The notes below the pieces were generated by a model. That model saw only the letters and a list, made by a program, of their open reading frames with translations. It was not told where the DNA came from and made no database searches. The translations under genes and the position numbers were made by a program. A DNA stretch of 21,727 bases from CAYVMN01 sp964452575 (lineage in GTDB: Bacteria > Desulfobacterota > DSM-4660 > Desulfatiglandales > Desulfatiglandaceae): contig CAYVMN010000057.1 of NCBI GenBank assembly GCA_964452575.1, positions 1 to 21,727 on the forward strand, in the 5' to 3' direction. The stretch's first letter is position 1, and each line of letters opens with the position of its first letter. Of the stretch, positions 6,300 through 15,469 are shown piece after piece.

Positions 6300-7925
6300 A
6301 TGATAGAGACCAATATTCCAGAGATCAATGTAGATGAGCTGATGGAGAAGATCCGGGCTGAGGTCAGGCATAGGAAAGAAAGGGGTGGAACGCAACATCT
6401 AGGTCTACCACGTGCAAATTATGCTGCCCCATCTGACCTCTACGCCAAGGTCGACCTATCTAAGATCTGCCCTGTTCCCGATCACGAAACATTTGAACTC
6501 AAAGAGAGCTATCATATCAATGACTTCCTCAAATACCATGATCAAGATTTTGTGATCAGTGCCTATCGGGGTATCCTCAGACGAGGGCCGGATTCAGAGG
6601 GGCTTCGACACTTCCTTGAGGCTCTCCGGTCGGGCAAGATGACCAAGGCAGAGGTCCTGGGCAGGCTGCGTTATGCACCGGAAGGCAAGGCCAAAAGGGT
6701 CAAGATAAAGGGGCTATCCTGGAATTTCTTTATCCAGTCTTCATTCAGGATTCCCGTTGTCGGATACCTTTCCCGCCTTATGACCGCTATAGTTAATTTC
6801 CCTGTGATATTGCGAAATATACAGGTCTTGGAGGAAGGTGCATTTGCACAGTTGCAGCAGCGTCGAGATGACCTCAATAAGGCCTTAGGTCAATTAGGGT
6901 CGATTTTAGATCGAAAGGCGGATCGTGATGAAGTGGGGGGCCTCAAGGCAGATATTACAGGGGCATTGGAGCAGAAGGCGGACAGAGTCGAGCTGGCAGG
7001 GCTAGGCGATCGAAAGGCGGATCGCGATGAAGTAGGAGGCCTCAAGGCAGAGGTTGAGAGGCTATTAGATGAGAAGGCGGACAAAGAACAGATGGAGACC
7101 ATTAACGATCAAATCCGCGATATCCTCCGCCAGACCAGAGACCACAAACTGAACATAATTGAGCAGCAAAGACGGCTTAAACTGCTTCTTGAGGAAGCCC
7201 GCAAGCGTCTCCCTGAGCCTCTTTCAATCAGGCAGATTACGGAAATGGTAAAAGAGGAAGAGCATATGCTCAATGCCGCGTATATCGGTTTTGAAGACAA
7301 ATTCCGGGGGACAAGACAGGATATCAAGGGACGTCAGAAGATCTATCTCCCTTTTCTTAAAGCTGCCGGGGCCGGTACTGCTAAACGCCCTGTGCTTGAC
7401 GTGGGGTGTGGACGGGGAGAGTGGCTTGAGCTCCTCAAAGAAAACGAATTTGTGGCTTTGGGAGTAGAGAGCAATCAGGTTATGCAGCGTGTGTGTAAGG
7501 ACTTAGGCCTCCAAGTTGAGATGGGGGATGCCATTGACTTCCTAGTAGAGCAGAAGCCGAATACCCTTGGCGCAGTGACAGGGTTTCATATTGTGGAGCA
7601 CCTCTCCACAAAGAACATGGTCGCCCTCTTTGATGAGGCCATGCGCGTTTTAAGGCCAGGGGGAATCGTTATTTTTGAGACCCCAAATCCCGAGAATATC
7701 CTGGTAGGCAGTTGCACCTTTTACACAGATCCCACCCACAATCGCCCCATCCCACCTGACACACTCCTGTATCTGATTGAAAACCGCGGGTTTGTGGAGC
7801 CTGAAATCATTCGATCCTCCCCTCTGAACTATGCTTCATACAGCGGGGAAGATGCGCTGAAGGATATTTTCCATCGCTTCAACATGGAACAGGACTATGC
7901 CGTAATCGCCAGGAAGCCCTCATGA
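6300..7925 (+). CDS. Coiled-coil SAM-dependent methyltransferase with DUF4214-like N-terminus
   Basis: 541 residues in several modules. Residues 8-30: INVDELMEKIRAEV, a start often seen on methyltransferases of polysaccharide loci. About 72-135: DUF4214-like (FVISAYRGILRRGPDSEGLR). About 140-180: hydrophobic/amphipathic stretch that may touch the membrane. About 183-320: coiled coil with KAD motifs at 206, 226, 239 and 259, including a near-perfect 33-residue duplication (44 of 99 bases repeated with 3 changes, 6909-6952 and 7008-7051). About 360-541: class I methyltransferase with VLDVGCGRGEWLELL, VTGFHIVEHL and VLRPGGIVIFETPNPEN. GAGG at 6287-6290 precedes the ATG. It overlaps the next gene by ATGA. 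With a Wzt that has a glycan-binding domain nearby, I infer a chain-terminating methyltransferase, analogous to WbdD but with different domain order. An ordinary glycan O-methyltransferase is the alternative. Confidence 0.88.
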   Translation: MIETNIPEINVDELMEKIRAEVRHRKERGGTQHLGLPRANYAAPSDLYAKVDLSKICPVPDHETFELKESYHINDFLKYHDQDFVISAYRGILRRGPDSEGLRHFLEALRSGKMTKAEVLGRLRYAPEGKAKRVKIKGLSWNFFIQSSFRIPVVGYLSRLMTAIVNFPVILRNIQVLEEGAFAQLQQRRDDLNKALGQLGSILDRKADRDEVGGLKADITGALEQKADRVELAGLGDRKADRDEVGGLKAEVERLLDEKADKEQMETINDQIRDILRQTRDHKLNIIEQQRRLKLLLEEARKRLPEPLSIRQITEMVKEEEHMLNAAYIGFEDKFRGTRQDIKGRQKIYLPFLKAAGAGTAKRPVLDVGCGRGEWLELLKENEFVALGVESNQVMQRVCKDLGLQVEMGDAIDFLVEQKPNTLGAVTGFHIVEHLSTKNMVALFDEAMRVLRPGGIVIFETPNPENILVGSCTFYTDPTHNRPIPPDTLLYLIENRGFVEPEIIRSSPLNYASYSGEDALKDIFHRFNMEQDYAVIARKPS

Positions 7926-9013
7926 GAGCGGTCCTCTTACACCAGACAATTGCAGAACATGACGCCATCGGTAACGACATCGCCCATATGTATGAAATCA
8001 TGAGGCGGAAGCATGACGTATTTGTGTATTGCAGCTACCTTTTAAACAAGAAACTAAAACGTATAGACCGAGACGGGCTGTTGGACCTCACCAGCGATGA
8101 AAACAACTTACTTATCTACCATCACAGCAACTACTGGGAGGAAGGTGAAGAGATATTAGACAAGGCAAGGGCAAGAGTGATCATAAAGTACCACTGCATA
8201 ACACCTCCTTCATTTTTCAAATCATATAGTAGCGATTATTATTTCCTCTGCAAACAAGGACGCGAGCAAACTTGGAGGATTTATAGAAAGCACGATGATT
8301 TTCTGTGGATGGGCGACTCATGCCACAACTTGGTTGATGCTGGAATCTGCGGTCATCCAAACGCTGTTGTTGTTCCTCCCTTTAATAACCTGGAGCAGTG
8401 GAAGTATATGCCCCCTGACGAGGCAATTCTGAAGTCCCTCATGGAAAGCCAGACCGTCAACTTGCTTTTTGTGGGGCGTGTCGCGCCGAACAAAGGTCAC
8501 AAACACTTGATAGAAATTATAAGAGATTATGTATCCCATTACGGTCATAATATTAGAATTTACATCGTAGGCAAGAAAGACGATGAACTTCAGACCTATT
8601 ACCGAGAACTCGAAGAATTAATTGCCACATATGGGCTGGTAGACCACGTCACCTGGGTGCGAGAGGCGAACAACTCTATGCTCCTTTCCTTTTACCTGGG
8701 GTGCGATTTTTACCTTAACTGCAGCGATCATGAAGGTTTCTGCGTTCCAATAGTTGAGGCACAAGGCCTGTGTTTACCTGTGATATCGAGCCGTACAAGT
8801 GCAATACCTGAGATCATGGGCATGGAGCAAGTAATGCTGGACAACGATTTTTCGGAGTATTCTGCTGCTATCTACATCCTTTCCCGGAATGACCGTTACA
8901 GGGATTATCTGGTCAAAAAAGGACACGAAAACTATGTGAACCGCTTCTCAAATTTACTTATCGAAAAGAGGTTCATGGAAGTAGTGCAGGACTATGCCGG
9001 GGTTGCCCTATGA
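7922..9013 (+). CDS. GT4-like (GT-B) glycosyltransferase
   Basis: 363 residues. The C-terminal half has VNLLFVGRVAPNKGHKHLIE, the start of the donor-binding domain of GT4 enzymes, followed by IYIVGKKDD, and later the E-x7-E motif in DHEGFCVPIVEAQ with Glu271 and Glu279. The N-terminal domain (AIGNDIAHMYEIMRRKHDVF) is the acceptor side. The sequence SSRTSAIPEIMG after E-x7-E fits the usual end of the domain. Its start overlaps the methyltransferase stop by four bases and its own stop overlaps the next glycosyltransferase as ATGA, so the three are translationally coupled. Probably a cytoplasmic or membrane-peripheral enzyme adding a sugar to the lipid-linked glycan; donor and linkage unknown. 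Confidence 0.88.
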   Translation: MRAVLLHQTIAEHDAIGNDIAHMYEIMRRKHDVFVYCSYLLNKKLKRIDRDGLLDLTSDENNLLIYHHSNYWEEGEEILDKARARVIIKYHCITPPSFFKSYSSDYYFLCKQGREQTWRIYRKHDDFLWMGDSCHNLVDAGICGHPNAVVVPPFNNLEQWKYMPPDEAILKSLMESQTVNLLFVGRVAPNKGHKHLIEIIRDYVSHYGHNIRIYIVGKKDDELQTYYRELEELIATYGLVDHVTWVREANNSMLLSFYLGCDFYLNCSDHEGFCVPIVEAQGLCLPVISSRTSAIPEIMGMEQVMLDNDFSEYSAAIYILSRNDRYRDYLVKKGHENYVNRFSNLLIEKRFMEVVQDYAGVAL

Positions 9014-10059
9014 AAATCGCCATTGCTACGGTTCAAGTGCCCTTCATTACAGGCGGCGCTGAGATCCACGCCAGGCTCTTGTATGATCAGCTCATTAAAA
9101 GAGAATTTGAGGCTGAAATCGTCTCCATACCGTTCAAGTGGTATCCCGGCGAGACCCTGTTGAACTGTATGGTCATGGCACGAATGATGGACCTAACAGA
9201 GGTAAATGGCGAGAAAATTGACCTCGTCATTGCCATGAAGTTCCCTGCATATTATGTAAAGCACCCTAATAAAGTAATATGGTTGCTGCACCAGCACAGG
9301 CAGGCCTATGATCTCTGGGATACAGAGTTTGGTGACATACACACATGGGAAGACGGACAGTTTATAAGAAAAACGATCGTTAGTAACGACAATGAATTTA
9401 TTATGGAGGCAAAACGGATTTTCACCAATGCAAGAAACTCTGCCGACAGACTAAAAAAATTCAACAATATTGATGCCATTCCCCTTTATCATCCGCCGAT
9501 GAACTATGAAGAGTTGCGCTGCGACAGCTTTGGGAACTATATTTTTTGCCCCAGCAGGATTGACAAAATGAAGCGCCAGCGCCTCTTGGTGGAAGCTGCG
9601 AGGTTCTTGAAGACCGATACTAAGATATATTTGGCAGGAAAGGCTTCTGAGAGTGAGATAGGCTATCTGAATTCATTGATATCTAAGTATCGCCTGGAAA
9701 GAAAGGTCAAACTTCTTGGGTTTATATCTGAACAGGAAAAAATTGACTATTACGCCAACTGCCTAGGTGTCTACTTCGGGGCCTATGACGAAGATTATGG
9801 CTACGTTACACTAGAGGCCTTTTTCTCAAGAAAACCGGTTATCATCCATGAAGATGCCGGCGGTCCTCTCGAATTTGCGGAACACGGCCGCAATGGGTAT
9901 GTGGTCAAACCAGATCCAGAGGCCATTGCCGCCCGGATCGATGCATGGTATGAAGACAGGACCCTGGCAAGAGAGATGGGCGAAAAGGGTTACGAGACTA
10001 TTCAGAGCAAGAACATCCACTGGGACCACGTTATCGATGCCCTGTTGGGTAGGGGATAA
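9010..10059 (+). CDS. GT4-like (GT-B) glycosyltransferase
   Basis: 349 residues, beginning MKIAIATVQVPFITGGAEIH, the typical N-terminal strand and GGAE loop of GT4 enzymes. The donor domain contains YIFCPSRIDKMKRQRLLVEA, KIYLAGKA, KVKLLGFISEQEKIDYYANC and an E-x7-E motif in EDYGYVTLEAF with Glu261 and Glu269, followed by PVIIHEDAGGPLEF, a GGP[LT]E ending common to a subset of this family. It starts in a four-base overlap with the preceding glycosyltransferase and is followed after 2 bases by the next. Likely adds one sugar of the repeat or of an adaptor region; specificity cannot be assigned. Confidence 0.9.
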   Translation: MKIAIATVQVPFITGGAEIHARLLYDQLIKREFEAEIVSIPFKWYPGETLLNCMVMARMMDLTEVNGEKIDLVIAMKFPAYYVKHPNKVIWLLHQHRQAYDLWDTEFGDIHTWEDGQFIRKTIVSNDNEFIMEAKRIFTNARNSADRLKKFNNIDAIPLYHPPMNYEELRCDSFGNYIFCPSRIDKMKRQRLLVEAARFLKTDTKIYLAGKASESEIGYLNSLISKYRLERKVKLLGFISEQEKIDYYANCLGVYFGAYDEDYGYVTLEAFFSRKPVIIHEDAGGPLEFAEHGRNGYVVKPDPEAIAARIDAWYEDRTLAREMGEKGYETIQSKNIHWDHVIDALLGRG

Positions 10060-10061
10060 TT

Positions 10062-11252
10062 GTGCCGAAACAGCGAAAGAAAAGGCTTCTGTATGCCAGC
10101 CCGTTTCCGCCTATGAAAAGCGGGATTTCGGATTATTCCGAGGTCCTGGTCTATGGGCTGAAAGAACACTTTGACATCACCCTCCTCATTGATGATTACG
10201 AGCTGGAGAACCGGGAACTCTATGAAGACTTCAGGGTCAAGGTGTATGGCAAAGACCCCCTAATTTTCAATCTATTTGATTACCGGATCTATAACATAGG
10301 GAACAATCCTCACTTTCACAGCTACATATATGAGGTGGCCCTCCACAAGCCAGGTCTCGTCATCCTGCACGATACGGTCCTGTATTATCTCATAGTGGGG
10401 TTCTATCGAGACAAGGGAATGCTGTATCCCAAGGTATATGAGATGGCCGACGCCCAGGGCATTTCTCTGATCAAGTACTATGTCAAGAAGGGTCAGGACC
10501 TCCTGGAACAAAAACACCTGGCCCATAGACTCCCCCTCAATCGGGAGCTTCTACATTCCGGAAACAAAATTATGGTCCATTCCAATTATGCGTATAAACA
10601 AGTCGCCGATATCATTGGACCGGTAGACGACGCCAAACTCCGCAAGATCAACCATGTTGGCTTAATCCGTGAAAACGAAACATTTATACCTAAAGCCGAG
10701 CTGTTCCGTCGCCTCGAAATCCCCGAGGATGTAATGACCATCTATTCCTTCGGCAGCATCGACAGGACAAGACTGAATCACATCGTATGTGAGACGGTCA
10801 ATGCTGTGCGCAGGGATTCCGAAAAAAAGGTGATGTACCTCATGGTAGGGGAAGGGGACTACGTGGATGACTACCTGGGTCCCTTTATCCGAAAAACCGG
10901 CCGCGTAACCCTCCCCGAATTCAACAGTTTGATCAGGCACGCAGACATCGTGGTCAACCTCCGTCACCCCAGCATGGGTGAAACTTCTGGGGCGGTAATC
11001 AGGGCCATGGGTCTCGCTAAACCCTGCATCGTCAGCGACGATGCCTGGTTTTCAGAAGTGCCTGATGGTGTGGTGGTAAAGGTGCAAAATCAAAATATTA
11101 CTGAGCACTTGTATGAAAGCCTCGTCCACCTCTTGGATAGCCCTGATCTAATGGAAGAGATATCTTATAAGGCAAAGGAGTATATCAAGAAAGAACATGG
11201 TTTGAATAAGATATCCCGAGAGATAGCCGATTTCTTAGAAAGCGACATATGA
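10062..11252 (+). CDS. GT4-like glycosyltransferase of the GETSG type
   Basis: 396 residues starting at GTG 10062, with AGGGG at 10051-10055 as ribosome-binding site and no better in-frame start. The N-terminus RLLYASPFPPMKSGISDYSE is the canonical glycine loop of these GT-B enzymes. HDTVLYYL and MVHSNYAYKQV follow in the N-terminal domain; the donor domain has TIYSFGSIDRTR. In place of the usual E-x7-E motif the protein has MGETSGAVIRAMGLAKP, where the second Glu is lost and an Arg precedes Ala-Met, then CIVSDDAWFSEVPDG. I recall this GETSG/R variant from a distinct subgroup of bacterial GT4 proteins, so the enzyme is probably active. It overlaps the following membrane-protein gene by ATGA. 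Substrate unknown. Confidence 0.85.
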   Translation: MPKQRKKRLLYASPFPPMKSGISDYSEVLVYGLKEHFDITLLIDDYELENRELYEDFRVKVYGKDPLIFNLFDYRIYNIGNNPHFHSYIYEVALHKPGLVILHDTVLYYLIVGFYRDKGMLYPKVYEMADAQGISLIKYYVKKGQDLLEQKHLAHRLPLNRELLHSGNKIMVHSNYAYKQVADIIGPVDDAKLRKINHVGLIRENETFIPKAELFRRLEIPEDVMTIYSFGSIDRTRLNHIVCETVNAVRRDSEKKVMYLMVGEGDYVDDYLGPFIRKTGRVTLPEFNSLIRHADIVVNLRHPSMGETSGAVIRAMGLAKPCIVSDDAWFSEVPDGVVVKVQNQNITEHLYESLVHLLDSPDLMEEISYKAKEYIKKEHGLNKISREIADFLESDI

Positions 11253-13444
11253 TTCATAAGAATGGTAATAAAAAGTATAGCAAACACGTATTGACGCTTA
11301 TCGCTGTTTTCTTGTTTTTTTCCCTTTTCGGATACTGGAAATTCGAGGAGGCTTTAACAAATCCAGAAATGTGCTTAACCGGCGGTGGAGACGGAATAGG
11401 AGGTCTGGGAAACCTATTTACCCTTAGGCAAGAAGCAGACGAGAACGGATTGGGTGTTCTGTTTGGTGATACATTTTCAAGCGAAAAGATCGGGTTTGGC
11501 CTGGCTGTTCCTTTGCCGATGAGTATATATTGGAAGTGGAATTTCTTTATTTTAGGACACCTCTTTTCCCCTCAAAATGTCTACGATTTCAACGGATTGC
11601 TTAGTTTTGTTCTGATTGGAGTCTTCACTTTCATTTTGCTTAGAGAGATGAGGGTTTCCATTTTCTTTTCGATTGTCGGCGCTCTCCTGCTCACACATAT
11701 GGACCACTTTTTTGCCCGCCTTGACGGCCACCTGTTTGGGGTTGGATCATATTATGTCCCTGTACTCTTGGCCTGGGGGGCAATACGTGCAGGCAAAAAA
11801 CCAACGTTGCTAAGACTTGCAATATTGGCACTGCTCAATGTTGGAAATTTTCTGGTATTCGAATATTATGGATACTATGGTTTATTTTTCTCATGCGGAC
11901 TGTTCCTCTGTTACTTTGTGAAAAATATCAAAAAGAATCACTTTGAGCCAGCAAGGCTGGCCATTCGCCTTTCCGTTGCCGGGCTCGTCTTTGTCATTTT
12001 GATGTGCCTCTGTTACCCGACCCTTGTTTTGCCGAAGATCGCATCACCTTTCATCAATGAGAGGACTTCTGCGGTAAACGTACACAACGCGGTACATCAA
12101 TGGTGGGATTTTCTTTATTATAGTGTCAGAAAGCCCCTGTCCCTTTTCAGCTCGTCGTTGCCAGGGCTGGCAAATTTATCAAGATATAGTCCGTTTAAAA
12201 GTGACCTGGGCGAATTTACCTTTCGGATTGGGTTTGTCCTGCCGATATTTATCTTTGCCTCTCTTATTTCCGTGGCTTGTGCATATGCACTTAGAAAGTC
12301 GCAGGAGAGGCGCGAATTTATTTTAGAATGTGCCGCGTGGATACTTCCTGCTCTTCTCATTTCTTTCTTTTCAGTCAACCCGGAGCATTTTATTTCACTA
12401 GTTCCGATCACTTACAAAATTGCCCCTATGTTTCGGGTTGCTGCTCGCGCATTCCTATATGTCGACATAACGGTTATTGTTTTGTTTGCATATACAGCGG
12501 ATAGGATAGCGCGTTTTGCCATGGATAATTTGAAATCCCCTGGTTCCATTAGAAGGCGAGGACTGTATGCTTGTTTATTACTCGTAATCGGATTCACGAC
12601 GATCCTTGGAATTATGGATGTAGCAGGAAGCAGGATCTGGAGGAAGGTGACCGCTAGGAGGCTGCCGGATACGACCGTTTACGAGAGCCTGAAGGATAAG
12701 CCAGAAGGCCTAGTCCTGGAATTGCCGATGTATTCCCCCGTAGCCGATGCCCCCGAGTCCAATTATTTCTATCTCTATGCTAGGACAAAGCATGGATTTC
12801 CCCTTGTCAATACATCATATCCCCTGCCTAGCAACATGGAATTTCGAGATGCATTGCATAATTTGGCCAATTACCTCAATTGCTTATCACCCCAAGTGGT
12901 GAATGAGCTGAAATCAACAGGCGTGCGATATGTTATTGTGGATAAAAGAAAGATTAACGATTCAGTCCTTAGAAAATCGCCAGATGTGTCACTGATCGCC
13001 GATACTGAGTCAAAATCAGTTTTTCAGATTAAGGTAGATGAGTTGTTCAACACCAAAGACTTCTTAGAACATTTCATCTATTCTCAACCTACTTTCATGT
13101 TTAAGGGGGATTTCCACAAGCCGGAAAGAAAAGATAAAAGCTACTGGATATGGTCGGGAAGAAGGGGCGAAATGATACTGAAGAACCATTCACGGTATGC
13201 CAAGAAAGTGAAGTTCAGTGCAGTTTTTTATTCTCCTGTGGGCTCTACCCTTCAGATAGAATCAGCTCTTTTTAAGGACATAATTAAGGTCAAATCACCT
13301 TACACTGGATATGAAAGAGTGTTTAGTCTTAAGGCCAAAAATTCGCTGCAGATAATAATCAGTTCGGATGCGCCACCATACAAGCCCTCTGACCCGAACC
13401 TAATTTTTTGTATGTTTGAATACAAGTTGAAAACACTGGACTAG
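11249..13444 (+). CDS. Large polytopic membrane protein, GT-C/YfhO-like
   Basis: 731 residues. The first about 460 residues hold roughly ten hydrophobic segments (for example LTLIAVFLFFSLFGYW near 16-31, LLSFVLIGVFTFILL, FFSIVGALLLTH, then several to CLLLVIGFTTILGIMD). The first loop is long and contains GGGDGIGGLGN; GHLFGVGSYYVPVLLAW follows. The C-terminal 220 residues are soluble and probably periplasmic, with VLELPMYSPVAD and STGVRYVIVDKRKI, a pattern seen in large GT-C-like or YfhO-like membrane proteins. Such proteins use polyprenyl-phosphate sugars to decorate glycans outside the membrane. Together with the GtrB-like gene that follows this fits a side-branch module (inference). A Wzy-type polymerase cannot be excluded but the soluble tail argues against it. 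The gene is AT-richer than its upstream neighbours by eye. Confidence 0.7.
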   Translation: MIHKNGNKKYSKHVLTLIAVFLFFSLFGYWKFEEALTNPEMCLTGGGDGIGGLGNLFTLRQEADENGLGVLFGDTFSSEKIGFGLAVPLPMSIYWKWNFFILGHLFSPQNVYDFNGLLSFVLIGVFTFILLREMRVSIFFSIVGALLLTHMDHFFARLDGHLFGVGSYYVPVLLAWGAIRAGKKPTLLRLAILALLNVGNFLVFEYYGYYGLFFSCGLFLCYFVKNIKKNHFEPARLAIRLSVAGLVFVILMCLCYPTLVLPKIASPFINERTSAVNVHNAVHQWWDFLYYSVRKPLSLFSSSLPGLANLSRYSPFKSDLGEFTFRIGFVLPIFIFASLISVACAYALRKSQERREFILECAAWILPALLISFFSVNPEHFISLVPITYKIAPMFRVAARAFLYVDITVIVLFAYTADRIARFAMDNLKSPGSIRRRGLYACLLLVIGFTTILGIMDVAGSRIWRKVTARRLPDTTVYESLKDKPEGLVLELPMYSPVADAPESNYFYLYARTKHGFPLVNTSYPLPSNMEFRDALHNLANYLNCLSPQVVNELKSTGVRYVIVDKRKINDSVLRKSPDVSLIADTESKSVFQIKVDELFNTKDFLEHFIYSQPTFMFKGDFHKPERKDKSYWIWSGRRGEMILKNHSRYAKKVKFSAVFYSPVGSTLQIESALFKDIIKVKSPYTGYERVFSLKAKNSLQIIISSDAPPYKPSDPNLIFCMFEYKLKTLD

Positions 13445-13502
13445 AAAAGGCTTAGGGGGTCTTAGTTTATCGAACCTGGCAGGGCCCATAGAGATAGGAT
13501 TT

Positions 13503-14459
13503 ATGGCCGTAAACATGAAGAAGTTGATTTCAATCGTAGTAGCCGTGTTTAATGAGGAGCGGCACATAGGTGTCCTATACGAACAGGTTCGTGATGTTTT
13601 CTTGTCATTGGAGCCTTATGATTTTGAACTCATTTATGTCAATGACGGGAGCAATGATAACACCCGAAATGAAATTGCAAGGCTTGCCAGGAGAGACAGA
13701 AGGGTGAAGTTGATAGACCTTTCTCGCAATTTCGGGAACCAGATCGCCTCTAGCGCCGGCCTTGATTTTGCCAAAGGTCTGGCGGCAATTACAATGGATG
13801 GTGACTTACAGCATCCACCCAGTCTGATCCCCGAGCTCATCAGGCAATGGGAAGAGGGCTACGAAATCGTAATTGGGGAGCGTGTGGAAAACAAAGACTT
13901 GGGTCTATTTCGGAAGACTGGCACGAAGATCTATTTTGGGTTTTTAAGGAGGATGAGCGATATCCATTTGGAACCGGATGTCTCTGACTTCCGGCTTCTC
14001 GACAGAAAGGTTGTGGATGTCTTAAGAACATTCAGAGAGCGGAACCGGTTCTTGCGAGGGCTTGTTCACTGGGTAGGCTTTAATAGGGCCTACGTACCTT
14101 TTGGCGTAGATCCCAGGCAAGAGGGGCATACGAGGTTTTCATTCAAGAAACTGATTCGTTTGGGAATGCAAGGGATCACATCCTTCTCTCTCTTGCCTTT
14201 GCGGCTGGCCGGCTACCTTGGATTCTTTATCACGTGTGTTAGTCTGATTCTACTGGTTTACATGGGTGTGACAGTCCTTTTTTTTAATCCTTTGATGTTT
14301 CGAGCGATTGCCTTTTTTGCTGTATTAAATGCCCTGTTGTCCGGTTTCATCATGGTGTGTGTCGGGCTGATCGCAGTTTATATTGGTAATATGCACAGTG
14401 AAGTCCAAGGACGGCCATTGTACATTGTACGCGAGACATTAAACATTGATAAGGAGTGA
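13503..14459 (+). CDS. GT2 glycosyltransferase, DPM1/GtrB-like (polyprenyl-phosphate sugar synthase)
   Basis: 318 residues. GT-A domain: SIVVAVFNEERHIGVLYEQV, VNDGSND with Asp48, RNFGNQIASSAGLDFA, and the DxD metal site MDGDLQHPP with Asp99/Asp101; then DVSDFRLLDRKVVD and RERNRFLRGLV, which are hallmark motifs of GtrB/ArnC/DPM1 enzymes. Two hydrophobic segments near 236-262 and 268-296 anchor the C-terminus, as in GtrB. Such enzymes transfer a sugar from UDP- or GDP-sugar to undecaprenyl phosphate for use by a periplasmic GT-C enzyme. The preceding GT-C-like membrane protein would be a natural partner (inference). The start at 13503 follows GATAGGATTT; an ATG at 13515 is possible. A 58-base gap separates it from the previous gene. 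Confidence 0.92.
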   Translation: MAVNMKKLISIVVAVFNEERHIGVLYEQVRDVFLSLEPYDFELIYVNDGSNDNTRNEIARLARRDRRVKLIDLSRNFGNQIASSAGLDFAKGLAAITMDGDLQHPPSLIPELIRQWEEGYEIVIGERVENKDLGLFRKTGTKIYFGFLRRMSDIHLEPDVSDFRLLDRKVVDVLRTFRERNRFLRGLVHWVGFNRAYVPFGVDPRQEGHTRFSFKKLIRLGMQGITSFSLLPLRLAGYLGFFITCVSLILLVYMGVTVLFFNPLMFRAIAFFAVLNALLSGFIMVCVGLIAVYIGNMHSEVQGRPLYIVRETLNIDKE

Positions 14460-14476
14460 AGCTGCATTTTGATTAG

Positions 14477-15469
14477 ATGGGCATGCGCGTGAGTATAATC
14501 ATAGCAGTGAAGGAGATAAACGAATATATCTATGAGTCGATTCCAAAGCTCTTGGATCTGGACTATGAGGAATATGACATCATCATATTGCCCGACAGGT
14601 CTGAGGAGGGGTATTTCCCAAGGACAAAGATTGTTGCTACCGGAAACGTTGGGCCAGCCAAGAAGAGGGATCTGGCCTTGGGGCATTCCAATGCTGAAAT
14701 ACTTGCGTTCATTGACGACGATGCATATCCCAAACGGGACTGGTTAAAGAATGCCGTCAGACACCTCCATGATCCTGAAATTGCAGCAGTTGGTGGACCT
14801 GCGGTTACCCCTCCGGGTGATTCTTTCTGGCAGAGGGCCTCGGGAGCTGTCTTTCTGAGCCGTTTTGGAGGAGGGTATCCGGAGAGATATTGGCCAATTG
14901 GCAGAGTGCGTGACGTTTATGACTGGCCATCGGTAAATCTCTTTGTGCGCAAGGAGATATTCGAAAAGATTGGGGGGTTCAACTCCGACTACTGGCCGGG
15001 GGAGGATACAAAGCTGTGTCTTGATATCATCAGGATGGGCAAGAAGATAATTTATGATCCTGAAGTGTTTGTTTGGCACCACAGGAGAGGAGGGCTGATA
15101 AAACATCTAAGGCAGATAGGGCGTTATGGCCTTCATCGTGGCTTCTTTGCAAAACAGTTCCCGGAGACATCGAGAAGGTTTAAATACTTTCTGCCAACCC
15201 TATTTGTTATCTTTGCTGTTATGGGAATTCCAATTCTCTTCATAGAAAGCTCGTTGCTGAATGTTGCATATCTTTGCGGCATGGGCCTGTATTTTCTCGC
15301 CCTAATTATTTCCTTTTGTGAAATCGTGGGAAAGGAGAAGAAGCTGGGGGTTGCGTTAGTTAGTCTTGTTTATGTTTTCTTGACACACATCTGGTACGGG
15401 GTCAGGTTTATTCAGGGCTTTCTGCTTAAGGGTGATTTCAAGAGCAAGCTGAGGACATCGAGTGAATAA
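14477..15469 (+). CDS. GT2-family glycosyltransferase with C-terminal membrane segments
   Basis: 330 residues. GT-A domain: VSIIIAVKEINEYIYESIPK, PAKKRDLALGHSNAEILAFI, IDDDAYPKRDW with Asp80-82 as the metal-binding DxD-type motif, AVGGPAVTP, GGFNSDYWPGEDTKLCLDII carrying the ED catalytic-base motif. The GGPAVTPP and W-P-G-E-D pattern is typical of inverting GT2 enzymes. Three hydrophobic segments follow after about 230 (YFLPTLFVIFAVMGIPILF, VAYLCGMGLYFLALIISF, VALVSLVYVFLTHIWYGV), so it is membrane anchored. ATG 14477 or ATG 14483 may be the start; the ribosome-binding site is weak. It overlaps the radical SAM gene by 8 bases. Likely adds a sugar to a lipid-linked intermediate. Confidence 0.9.
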   Translation: MGMRVSIIIAVKEINEYIYESIPKLLDLDYEEYDIIILPDRSEEGYFPRTKIVATGNVGPAKKRDLALGHSNAEILAFIDDDAYPKRDWLKNAVRHLHDPEIAAVGGPAVTPPGDSFWQRASGAVFLSRFGGGYPERYWPIGRVRDVYDWPSVNLFVRKEIFEKIGGFNSDYWPGEDTKLCLDIIRMGKKIIYDPEVFVWHHRRGGLIKHLRQIGRYGLHRGFFAKQFPETSRRFKYFLPTLFVIFAVMGIPILFIESSLLNVAYLCGMGLYFLALIISFCEIVGKEKKLGVALVSLVYVFLTHIWYGVRFIQGFLLKGDFKSKLRTSSE

